Part shown: positions 28,701 to 34,286 of the stretch, one piece after another
How positions within the stretch are numbered: the first letter of the stretch is position 1
Layout of the letters: each line of letters begins with the position of its first letter
Virus record (IMG/VR): IMGVR_UViG_3300036766_000187
Location: 1 to 34,550 of that record
DNA: 34,550 bases
Direction: 5' to 3' (one strand)
Origin: a virus
The notes under the pieces: generated by a model
What the model saw: the letters and a program-made list of their open reading frames with translations, nothing else
The model's database searches: none
Told to the model about the DNA's origin: nothing
Position numbers and translations under genes: made by a program

Positions 28701-29086
28701 GAAAGGACGTAGGAGGCTATCTGGCCTCGCAGGTCGCGCCCTTCCAGTCCGCTGGCAGGCTATACGGCGAGAAGGACACGCCGGGGCAGTTCTTGTTGCG
28801 CCAGATAGGCGTCAAGAGTCCGACAGAGAAGCAGGTTTCGGTTGGCGAGAAGGCAAAACACAGTGAAGAGAAGCGGGACATCAAACGGCGCGGCAAGGAA
28901 TACGATAAGCTCCCGGAATGGATGCGCCCGTCCGAAAAGGAAGAAGCGGCTGGCGAGGAATGGGAAGTCCCGGAAGAGTTGGAGCGTAACGAAGCTGGCC
29001 AGTACAGGGCACTCAAGGACGGGGAATGGGTGAAGGTCAGGGAACTGGTGAAGAGCAGCGAAGGCAGATACATGTTCAAGAGATGA
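25751..29086 (+). CDS. Large internal virion (ejection) protein 3
   Basis: An 1111-residue protein, the longest in the window, in the place of the T7 gp16-type ejection protein. A short module at the N terminus (WESPDELYRNHSGQYVA then GKYRLIR) recurs at the C terminus (WEVPEELERNEAGQYRA then GRYMFKR). Between them lie long helical stretches and amphipathic segments near residues 650-900. No transglycosylase or protease catalytic motif could be identified with confidence. It should enter the cell with the DNA. Confidence 0.75.
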   Translation: MEEKWESPDELYRNHSGQYVATIGGENWKVDQLEKNEQGKYRLIRGARHFDEPEEQKTYDEASQLAKKLSTGQKIGARGLREAFSLVRGIRQAYTSGEKGEELEKRYRKGRILDKALEDEMGWKSSLAANVVGSIADPVTAPALFMKTPATALKAVFQGARVGSLQGGLGEKEEGESRLKKAGVQALETGGFFGVLSKGANALTRAVGPTVAKALGREEYKPPKAMPWLVEDKIPPNIRDTSWGRRIMAETIPEEGMARDAIEKSRTIPEQDTKFVGPHERDPFAVEKPGRFFVKPKEYLERWLPDAMFRTQNAHEINKLRGWKMANYWSGRTEELGAKLNIPKDEVNDMLRHRLEQDETGALAGRYGEHHNLQPVTLPKELEDFYQKEHKPLIQDMARIVLSLKKKGTVLPEEIKEFAEGYFPHAPIERTPWYQTFKEGGAVPESRFSGSEFVRQFKTSDPSMKSQKIKAIESTSLDPNAPAERHIIHEAGGKISVYREGALEKFGKLHDATPEALEAGGLSPHELDGRKVVDGQGRIWKIVNATLDEKEEATNQRYIKDTSTLLTMKWLALKRVENETRFVDLFKETPEFMALSVAKSRQPLGAPPGMSATKLWNFHDRYFDTRIAEILDNFAGRTEGGMLRAAQAANNFLVRSIFWNPQPHDMNILSHWINQRGLTSWIFPKDYMELSRSLPEAIKSVMVQDETYLTFMREGGATMANHIFNKEMQDHLVRMSGDILKKDPAFKEFAKEVGYKNHAEFIKAWYANANKGLWIPSDVMALQAVMEYMKKYKVPMREAIYQVERHLPNYRVDARMFGTTSTGQWGRAGRIASQAMTTSWLSSFGRYHYGVVRSYSSTVQDTAAMLKGLSKFKKPTGQQAHSMDQLAMMMVQLGVMYPLYSNWWKEVTGNDHADVARFGAERLPQSIYEVAKGERPAAWTMMEMFTPSPAAKFGIEVMSGGKSMMTGQPIAHPSDIKEAPLLFGKDVGGYLASQVAPFQSAGRLYGEKDTPGQFLLRQIGVKSPTEKQVSVGEKAKHSEEKRDIKRRGKEYDKLPEWMRPSEKEEAAGEEWEVPEELERNEAGQYRALKDGEWVKVRELVKSSEGRYMFKR

Positions 29087-29095
29087 GGATGAATA

Positions 29096-29386
29096 ATGGC
29101 TAGACCCAAGAAACCAGCCCCCGACGAGATCGAGCACCGCGTCTACACGCCGGAACCGGACACCAAGCCCCTCGAAAAGATCATCGAGGAGAAGCTGCGC
29201 CGTATACTTGCAACGGACTCCGAACCCGACAAGAATACCCTTACCGCCATCAATACGGCGATCAAGTTCGTGGCGGTGCAGCACAAGATCAGCGAGGCCC
29301 AGTGGGGCGAAAACTTCATGAAAGATGACCCGGAGGATGAAGAGGATGGAACAGATCGAAATGAGTCTGGCGGTAAAGCTGGTTAA
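29096..29386 (+). CDS. Small acidic protein, possible terminase small subunit
   Basis: A 96-residue protein beginning MARPKKPAPDEIEH, with helical centre (EKIIEEKLRRILATDSEP, then TAIKFVAVQHKISEAQWG) and an acidic tail (DDPEDEEDG). In T7-like phages a small maturase of about 90 residues sits in the lysis region, and this gene has that size and position. Other phage proteins share the MARPKK start, so the call is weak. It overlaps the next gene by 41 nt. Confidence 0.6.
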   Translation: MARPKKPAPDEIEHRVYTPEPDTKPLEKIIEEKLRRILATDSEPDKNTLTAINTAIKFVAVQHKISEAQWGENFMKDDPEDEEDGTDRNESGGKAG

Positions 29387-29564
29387 TGCAGGACTGAAAC
29401 TTCTGCGACAGAGGATGCTGAGGCTGCTGGCCTTGTTGTTGACGTTTGTTTTGTTTGCGTGGTGCGTGTGGCAGCCGGAACCATTCAGGATCGTGTCGGC
29501 GTCGATCTTCGGGTTTATCGGCTATATGATGACGAAACAGGATGAAGAGGGAGGTGTCGAATGA
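29346..29564 (+). CDS. Small membrane protein (holin-like)
   Basis: A 72-residue protein starting at the ATG 9 nt after GGAGG. Residues about 26-44 (LLALLLTFVLFAWCVW) and 50-62 (IVSASIFGFIGYMM) make two hydrophobic segments, with a basic stretch before (LKLLRQRMLR) and an acidic end (KQDEEGGVE). It could be a holin or antiholin of the lysis cassette that follows. Confidence 0.65.
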   Translation: MEQIEMSLAVKLVNAGLKLLRQRMLRLLALLLTFVLFAWCVWQPEPFRIVSASIFGFIGYMMTKQDEEGGVE

Positions 29565-29746
29565 GCGCGTTTTTCAAGTACAGCTATTGCTTTGACAGGC
29601 CCGGTGCGCCGGTGAAGAACCATACCAACACGGTCCCGGCCGTGAGCATGAAAAAGCCGTCTGAGGCCCCCGTCACCTTGGGGGCGCGGCAGTTCGTGCC
29701 GACCTATGAGTTCTCGCCCGGCCATAATGGGATCAAAAAGCCCTGA
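29561..29746 (+). CDS. Small hypothetical protein of the lysis region
   Basis: A 61-residue protein, ATG overlapping the previous stop (ATGA). Pro-rich and largely unstructured (CFDRPGAPVKNHTNTVPAV, ending SPGHNGIKKP). No membrane segment or motif is seen. No family is recognised. Confidence 0.6.
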   Translation: MSAFFKYSYCFDRPGAPVKNHTNTVPAVSMKKPSEAPVTLGARQFVPTYEFSPGHNGIKKP

Positions 29747-29748
29747 TT

Positions 29749-30087
29749 ATGGATGACACGCTGATGGTCAAGGCGCTAGCGGGGATCGCCAGCGCCCTTT
29801 CGGGACTGCTCTGGTGGCTGTGGCGAACAGACCGCACCGAGCAGAATGACAGGATTCATTCCATGGAGGTGCGTATGAACGACAGCGAGTCAGACAGGAT
29901 ATCGCGGGAGGAATTCAATTCTCTGGCGTCGTCGATCCGTAACGAGTTCAGAGGAGAGCATTCCAAGATCATTGAGGAAATGCGCAGCAGCAACGTGTCG
30001 ATCCGGATGGAGTTACGGGACGGGACGCGGGCCATTACGGACCGCATCGATAGGCTGATCGAAGTGAGGGTGAATGGCATCTCGTAA
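29749..30087 (+). CDS. Membrane-anchored coiled-coil protein
   Basis: A 112-residue protein with an N-terminal membrane segment (LMVKALAGIASALSGLLWWLW, in two overlapping parts) and a long charged coiled coil (about 30-105). One membrane helix plus a coiled coil just upstream of the endolysin fits an inner-membrane spanin or holin-associated protein. The endolysin start lies inside its last codons (14-nt overlap). Confidence 0.68.
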   Translation: MDDTLMVKALAGIASALSGLLWWLWRTDRTEQNDRIHSMEVRMNDSESDRISREEFNSLASSIRNEFRGEHSKIIEEMRSSNVSIRMELRDGTRAITDRIDRLIEVRVNGIS

Positions 30088-30463
30088 ACTATCTGACTTG
30101 GATCCCGCTGTCCGTGATAAGTGCATCAGTCATTTGAGGCTGTGCCGTACCGCCGGTATCGATGTCCTGGTGACCTGCACGTGGCGCAGTAACGAGGAGC
30201 AGGCTAGCCTTTATGCCAGAGGGCGTACTGTCCTCGGGACCATCGTAACCAATGCCCGTCCCGGCGAGTCTAACCACAACGTCATGAAAGACGATCTGCC
30301 CGCCGCCCGCGCCTACGATGTGGTGCCGCTGCGGGACGGCAAGCCAGTCTGGGACGCGGATGACCCATTGTGGGAACGAATCGGGAAACTCGGCGAAGAA
30401 GTCGGGATGCGCTGGGCCGGGCGGTGGATACGGTTCAAGGAATTCCCCCACTTTGAGGTGTAG
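30074..30463 (+). CDS. Endolysin, M15 (VanY/T5-type) L-alanyl-D-glutamate peptidase
   Basis: A 129-residue enzyme of the T5-endolysin type. Zinc-ligand positions fit His68 (in ESNHN), Asp82 (in AYD) and His126 (in FPHFE), with Glu108 and Glu128 nearby. TCTWRSNEEQASLYARGR (34-51) is the conserved substrate-side segment of the family. It cleaves the peptide stems of peptidoglycan. No signal peptide is present, so release needs a holin, and candidate holins flank it. It overlaps the previous gene by 14 nt. Confidence 0.88.
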   Translation: MASRKLSDLDPAVRDKCISHLRLCRTAGIDVLVTCTWRSNEEQASLYARGRTVLGTIVTNARPGESNHNVMKDDLPAARAYDVVPLRDGKPVWDADDPLWERIGKLGEEVGMRWAGRWIRFKEFPHFEV

Positions 30464-30466
30464 AAA

Positions 30467-30571
30467 ATGGACAAAGAAGAATTTGAGGCACGTGTTTCTT
30501 TGTTCTTGGCGCTGGTCGCCGTTGTGCTGCTGGTAATGATCTTGCTGGCGGCCTTTGGCCTGCCATCCTGA
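30467..30571 (+). CDS. 34-residue single-pass membrane peptide
   Basis: ATG after GAGGTGTAGAAA, three bases past the endolysin stop. After an acidic start (MDKEEFEARV) residues 11-31 are almost entirely hydrophobic (LFLALVAVVLLVMILLAAFG). It is too short for a folded domain. A pinholin-like or holin-accessory role is likely from position. Confidence 0.65.
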   Translation: MDKEEFEARVSLFLALVAVVLLVMILLAAFGLPS

Positions 30572-30583
30572 GAGAGGTGAAAC

Positions 30584-30808
30584 ATGAAATGGGTAATCGG
30601 TAGTATCAAGTCCAAGACCTTGCAGTTCTTCGCGTGGGCAGGTGCCCTTGTGCCCGTGCTCGCCGCGTGGCTGCCTGAGATTCAGGCCAGCATCCCACAG
30701 ATCCGTGGCTACGTGCCGGACAACCTGTACAAGTGGGCATTTGTCGCCTGCGTCGTGGGCGGGATATTCCTGCGGCTCATCACCAGCAAGCCGATAAAAC
30801 AGAAGTGA
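30584..30808 (+). CDS. Holin
   Basis: A 74-residue protein after GAGAGGTGAAAC. Two membrane segments (FFAWAGALVPVLAAWL and WAFVACVVGGIFLRLI) are separated by a short loop, and the C terminus is basic (TSKPIKQK): the class II holin layout. It lies just after the endolysin. It should form the pore or trigger lesion that releases the endolysin. Confidence 0.72.
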   Translation: MKWVIGSIKSKTLQFFAWAGALVPVLAAWLPEIQASIPQIRGYVPDNLYKWAFVACVVGGIFLRLITSKPIKQK

Positions 30809-30811
30809 ATA

Positions 30812-31342
30812 ATGAATTACTTATACACATTCATTGCAGGAGCCTTTATAGGGGTAGCCGCCCTGTTTGTCTGGCAGAAGCCTGTCGAAAAGGCCGAACC
30901 TGCCGCCGCTGAGCAGGTGCAGAGCGATGGATCATTAGTTCTTGCCCGTGATGCCACCGCCGCCAAGCCTGTAGCGCCACCACGGGCACCACAGGGCGGC
31001 AAGCCAATACGGTCAGATACCGTCACGGTCCGTCCTACACGGACTGATTGCCCGGCCTGTACCGTCAATTTGTTGACGGTTGAGATGAAGGACGGGAGTC
31101 ATCGTGTTGTTGCCAATAGCCCGGATGGCACTGTTATATCTGGGATCGATATCCCGCTCGTACCCATTAATACTGTACGCCAACACGTCTGGGCTGCCGG
31201 CGTAAGCCGTGGGACTGGCCAGGGGGCATGGGGACTGTTCGTAGATCGTGATCTCGGCCCCCTCAGATTAGGTGGTGAAGCCAATAAAAACGGATCAGGT
31301 CAGTATGAAGCCAGGTTCCGACTTGGGTTTGTATTTCAATGA
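30812..31342 (+). CDS. Membrane-anchored protein at the end of the lysis cassette
   Basis: A 176-residue protein with an N-terminal anchor (YTFIAGAFIGVAALFVW), a Pro/Ala-rich linker, a CPAC pair and a beta-rich C terminus (GQYEARFRLGFVFQ). The position after the holin suits a spanin-like envelope-bridging protein, but the C terminus resembles an outer-membrane strand rather than a known spanin. It ends 4 bp before the converging exonuclease gene with no terminator visible. Confidence 0.65.
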   Translation: MNYLYTFIAGAFIGVAALFVWQKPVEKAEPAAAEQVQSDGSLVLARDATAAKPVAPPRAPQGGKPIRSDTVTVRPTRTDCPACTVNLLTVEMKDGSHRVVANSPDGTVISGIDIPLVPINTVRQHVWAAGVSRGTGQGAWGLFVDRDLGPLRLGGEANKNGSGQYEARFRLGFVFQ

Positions 31343-31346
31343 GAAA

Positions 31347-32222
31347 TTATCCTTTCACATCATCGATTCGCCAGCTGGAGACTCCCTTCTTTCGGTACTG
31401 CTCAAGATCAAGTCCGGTCAGCTCAGGCACCTTCGCGTAATCCACAGTGCCCTTCCTGAACACGTTCTGTACCCGCAGCCCTTGGCCTTGACAGGCGCTG
31501 TGGCCATCGCACATGGCGATCAATGACTTCTTCGCCTCGTCAACAACAATCTCAGCCGCCTTGAGGTTGACGATTGCCGTCCTGTATCGGCTCGCGGCCA
31601 GAATCCAGTCGTCTCCCAGCATCGGCGTGATGTCGCCATCGGAGGCGGCGGGCGGGCTGAACTCCTCGATATGCTTCCAGAACGTCGCCCACTGGTGTAC
31701 CAGTAGCGTCCGGTAATACAGATCCGGTAAAACTACGCTGGTCCAATGAGGCTCGCCCTCAACGTCCACCACGAACAGGCATTTATCCGCGCCCGACACC
31801 AACAGCAAATGCTGAATCTGAGCCATGTAGTGCGGCTCTATCTCGCCTCTGAGAGCGGCTTTCCACGTGTCCCCCTCGGCGCTCATGGGATTTTTGATTT
31901 CCAGGATCGTCTTGCCGTCCGGCGAAATGCCGTCGAAGGACCCAATCAGATGCCCCATCACGCCAATCGCTGGGCTGAAATCCATACCCATACTGGCGAC
32001 CACGCTCGCCCTGGTGATCGGCTCGCGGGCCAGACCGCGAGCCATGGCCGGGTTCTGTTTCTGCGGCGCGTCCTTGCCCGCCTTGAGCCGCCAGAGTTTC
32101 AGCCATGTGTCCGGCTGATACTTGGCGCAGCCCATAATGCACGCGGCCTCGCTGGAGCCGCCATGCACGCGGCGTAACTCCAGCCATTCCGAAGACCCCT
32201 GTTTCAATTTGACAAAATTCAT
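31347..32222 (-). CDS. YqaJ-family exonuclease (lambda Exo-like)
   Basis: A 291-residue nuclease beginning MNFVKLKQGSSEWLELRR at the ATG that overlaps the 29-residue gene stop (ATGA). The family core is clear: GGSSEAACIMG, GSFDG with Asp97, EIK with Glu108 and Lys110, and HYMAQIQH with Gln135/Gln137. It degrades one strand of double-stranded DNA to give 3' tails for the annealing protein encoded upstream in the same operon. It is the last gene of the leftward operon. Confidence 0.92.
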   Translation of the reverse strand: MNFVKLKQGSSEWLELRRVHGGSSEAACIMGCAKYQPDTWLKLWRLKAGKDAPQKQNPAMARGLAREPITRASVVASMGMDFSPAIGVMGHLIGSFDGISPDGKTILEIKNPMSAEGDTWKAALRGEIEPHYMAQIQHLLLVSGADKCLFVVDVEGEPHWTSVVLPDLYYRTLLVHQWATFWKHIEEFSPPAASDGDITPMLGDDWILAASRYRTAIVNLKAAEIVVDEAKKSLIAMCDGHSACQGQGLRVQNVFRKGTVDYAKVPELTGLDLEQYRKKGVSSWRIDDVKG

Positions 32223-32308
32223 TCTCCACCCCCGAATTTGTTGATAATAGCGCCGACCAGCAGAGCCACGACGACCGACACCACGACCCACACCAACATT
32301 GGCATCAT
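32219..32308 (-). CDS. 29-residue single-pass membrane peptide
   Basis: On the minus strand an ATG follows the previous stop by 4 nt. The product is MMPMLVWVVVSVVVALLVG followed by AIINKFGGGE, and its TGA overlaps the exonuclease ATG. Nearly all residues 4-21 are hydrophobic. The coupling on both sides supports a real small gene; function unknown. Confidence 0.55.
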   Translation of the reverse strand: MMPMLVWVVVSVVVALLVGAIINKFGGGE

Positions 32309-32312
32309 GGTT

Positions 32313-32588
32313 CTAGCCCGCCTGTTTACGCATGAAAACAAGGTCTGCATAACCTTTCACCTTGTCCCGGCCCCGCGCCAGATCTCCACGCGCTTCAGCC
32401 AAGTTGGCTATCTCGCTCGCCGCAAAGTAGGCGGGCAACTCATTGGCAATCAGCAGCCCCAGCGCGACGCCATTAAAGTATGCTTGCGTACCCTTCCAGT
32501 AATCCGAGTTGTCCACGCAGGATGTATCACGCCAGTGATTGGTGGCGCTGCTTTCGAGCCGCTCCATCGTTGTCGGAAATGTTTTCAT
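32313..32588 (-). CDS. Hypothetical protein of the recombination operon
   Basis: A 91-residue protein from the ATG overlapping the previous stop (ATGA); an upstream in-frame start would lie in the preceding gene. Contains a helical, Ala-rich segment (GVALGLLIANELPAYFAASE) and a basic end (KVKGYADLVFMRKQAG). No family is recognised. Confidence 0.68.
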   Translation of the reverse strand: MKTFPTTMERLESSATNHWRDTSCVDNSDYWKGTQAYFNGVALGLLIANELPAYFAASEIANLAEARGDLARGRDKVKGYADLVFMRKQAG

Positions 32589-32803
32589 AGCTGCCCCCAG
32601 GTTGCGCTGTAGTGGTCCGGCCCGTTGTTTAACTGGCACTTGCAGTCTCGCAAGTACTTGGCGCGACAGGTCGGGCAGGCCTCCACCTCGTTAAACGTGG
32701 CCATCAGCGATTCCGACCACGCCTCGTACTCAGCGCGCTCGTTTGCTGTCATGGCCGCGAACGGGTCGCGGTCGTCGGGTTGCTGCATGTCTCGTTCGTT
32801 CAT
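32585..32803 (-). CDS. Small Cys-cluster protein
   Basis: A 72-residue protein whose ATG follows GGAGG of palindromic element 4 by 7 nt. The first half is acidic and helical. CPTCRAKYLRDCKC (about 43-56) has the spacing of a single zinc knuckle. No family is recognised; nucleic-acid or protein contact is inference. Confidence 0.7.
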   Translation of the reverse strand: MNERDMQQPDDRDPFAAMTANERAEYEAWSESLMATFNEVEACPTCRAKYLRDCKCQLNNGPDHYSATWGQL

Positions 32804-32808
32804 GGTGT

Positions 32809-32821
32809 GACCTCCAAGGTC
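32809..32821 (-). promoter_or_regulatory. Palindromic RBS element 4
   Basis: GACCTTGGAGGTC on the minus strand, extended by flanks to TGACCT-TGG-AGGTCA, as in element 2. It serves the Cys-cluster gene at 32803. Confidence 0.6.
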
Positions 32822-32853
32822 AGGTAAGTGAGTACTACCGTTAAAAACTACTG

Positions 32854-33246
32854 TCAGAAAGGGATTTCGTCGTTTAGATCAGGTTCGTCCGAGCGTTCCG
32901 CAACCTGCTTTTCGGGCCTGTAGTCGCCGACCTCGGTTTTGAACGCCTGGATCGAGGTGTAGTAGACCTTGACACCATCGGCCCCGACCTTGGTCGAGGT
33001 CTGGATTTTGCCCTCAACCCGCACCACGTCGCCCTTGCGGATTTTGGCGATCAGGTCAGAGGACTCGCCGAACGCGGACACGGAATGCCATTCCGTCCTT
33101 TTCTGTGCCGCGCCCTGCGCGTCGGTCCAGCTTTCTTCCGTGCAAATCGACACGTTCGCCCACTTTGCCCCGGTCTTTGTTTTGCCGGACTTGGCCTCAC
33201 GGCCAGCGACGCCTTTGATGATGGCCTTATTGATGTAATCGTTCAT
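32854..33246 (-). CDS. ssb: Single-stranded DNA-binding protein
   Basis: A 130-residue OB-fold SSB. The N-terminal MNDYINKAIIKGVAGREAK and the RTEWHSVSAFGESSDLI, RKGDVVRVEGKI segments are the usual SSB strands, and the C terminus ends in the acidic-hydrophobic tip DLNDEIPF that recruits partner proteins. The start follows AAGGTG and overlaps the annealing protein's stop by 4 nt. It protects single strands made by the exonuclease and assists annealing. Confidence 0.92.
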   Translation of the reverse strand: MNDYINKAIIKGVAGREAKSGKTKTGAKWANVSICTEESWTDAQGAAQKRTEWHSVSAFGESSDLIAKIRKGDVVRVEGKIQTSTKVGADGVKVYYTSIQAFKTEVGDYRPEKQVAERSDEPDLNDEIPF

Positions 33247-33908
33247 TTTTTCACCTTGTCGGTCAGTATTTTGTGGGCGTGGATGAATTTCGATGCCGGG
33301 AAACTCTCCACGCTGGAAGCCCCGTAGAAATTCAGAAATTTTTCGTGGTCCGTTTGAGTCTCGGATAGCATAACCCCCAAAAGGATGGCTTGTTCTGGCG
33401 TGATGATGCCCGGCGCGTCCTGCCCGTCCGGATCAGGTTGATCATCTCTGTATTTCGAGCCGTCCCAGCGGCCCATGTAGATGTCGGCCCCGACCCCGAG
33501 CATCTTTAACGCGACGGATAAGGCGTCCGTCGTGGCCATTTTGTATGCCTCATCATTGGTACGTAGACCTGATTTCTCCTGCGCGATCAGCATGCTGCCT
33601 CCGATCCCAGGCACTGGCTCAGACCACATCACCTCTGCGCGCCCGTCTCCTGACACGACGATCGGCAATCTGACCGATACCGACACTTGAGCGAACGCCG
33701 CCATCTGTCCGTCTGTGCCTGGCTCCAGCCAATACCTGTCAATTGTGTACTTCCAGCCGACGCCGCACGGTCCAAGCTGCTCAGTAATGGCCTGATAGCG
33801 CCACTGCGGGTTGATGTCGGTCATGCCGACCAGACGGCCGCCACGAATCTGTTTCAGAGCGGATTCAGGCGGACGTTTTACTGCGTCCCACAAGCTCAGG
33901 TTGTCCAT
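33243..33908 (-). CDS. Single-strand annealing protein (Rad52-superfamily-like)
   Basis: About 221 residues from MDNLSLWDAV; an ATG 18 nt upstream lies inside the GACCTTGGAGG ribosome-binding site and is rejected. Segment GGRLVGMTDINPQWRYQAI followed by GVGWKYTIDRYWLEPG, and later RTNDEAYKMATTDALSVALKMLG, fits the Rad52/Sak/DUF1071-type annealing core. With SSB and the YqaJ exonuclease it makes a complete two-component recombination module. The exact subfamily (Erf, Sak, DUF1071) is uncertain. Confidence 0.82.
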   Translation of the reverse strand: MDNLSLWDAVKRPPESALKQIRGGRLVGMTDINPQWRYQAITEQLGPCGVGWKYTIDRYWLEPGTDGQMAAFAQVSVSVRLPIVVSGDGRAEVMWSEPVPGIGGSMLIAQEKSGLRTNDEAYKMATTDALSVALKMLGVGADIYMGRWDGSKYRDDQPDPDGQDAPGIITPEQAILLGVMLSETQTDHEKFLNFYGASSVESFPASKFIHAHKILTDKVKK

Positions 33909-34029
33909 AAAATCCTCCAAGGTCATTGTTAGTTGTCACTATCACTAAATACACCGGCCAGTCGTCAAATCCTACTTTGTATACCTGACCGTCCTGAGCG
34001 GATACCTGCTCTCGCTCGTCAAAAATCAA
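33865..34029 (-). CDS. Possible small protein between HTH and annealing genes
   Basis: A 54-residue frame starting at a TTG that overlaps the previous stop (TTGA), a coupling used elsewhere in this genome. The sequence DGQVYKVGFDDWPVYLVIV looks protein-like. It overlaps the annealing gene by 44 nt. AGAGG is very close to the start, so translation is doubtful. Confidence 0.35.
   Translation of the reverse strand: MIFDEREQVSAQDGQVYKVGFDDWPVYLVIVTTNNDLGGFYGQPELVGRSKTSA
33914..33924 (-). promoter_or_regulatory. RBS element 5 (half-palindrome)
   Basis: GACCTTGGAGG on the minus strand; here the last arm bases differ (AT in place of TC), so the palindrome is broken while the ribosome-binding part is kept. 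GGAGG is 5 nt before the annealing gene's ATG. Confidence 0.55.
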
Positions 34030-34238
34030 AACCTCTTTACACGCCCTGACATCCATTTGTCTAGCTCGCCCCGCTCATAAAAAACCTTGTTGCCAACCTT
34101 GATGTACGGCGGTCCTTTCTTGTCCGTCCGGCTCCGGTCCAGCGACCGGACAACCCTCAAAGACCTCTGGCCGAACGTGTGACCTCGCTCGGTGAGATAG
34201 TCGGACGCCTCACGCTCCGTTATCCAAAGTGGATTCAT
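34026..34238 (-). CDS. Excisionase/MerR-like HTH protein
   Basis: A 70-residue protein. WITEREASDYLTERG (5-19) and RSLRVVRSLDRS form a helix-turn-helix of the HTH_17/excisionase type, followed by PPYIKVGNKVFYERGELDKWM, the common wing and closing helix of these proteins. It could be an excisionase or a small regulator; no integrase is in the window, so regulation is likelier. The ATG lies about 8 nt after a near-perfect promoter, so the mRNA would be almost leaderless. Confidence 0.8.
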   Translation of the reverse strand: MNPLWITEREASDYLTERGHTFGQRSLRVVRSLDRSRTDKKGPPYIKVGNKVFYERGELDKWMSGRVKRF

Positions 34239-34246
34239 AGTTAATC

Positions 34247-34275
34247 TATATACTCTGATGTATAACGTTTGTCAA
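34247..34275 (-). promoter_or_regulatory. Promoter giving a leaderless HTH mRNA
   Basis: On the minus strand a perfect -35 TTGACA (34275-34270) is 17 bp from TATATA (34252-34247). The predicted start is about 34240, and the ATG is at 34238, with no Shine-Dalgarno. The spacer resembles that of the promoter at 3374-3347 (AACGTTATACATC versus ACGTATGACATT). Confidence 0.75.
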
Positions 34276-34286
34276 CCAAGATCACA

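Noticed and set aside
34026-34238. Integration module with attachment site near the excisionase-like gene
   Set aside because: No integrase gene and no tRNA-like attachment sequence is visible; the HTH protein alone does not show lysogeny.
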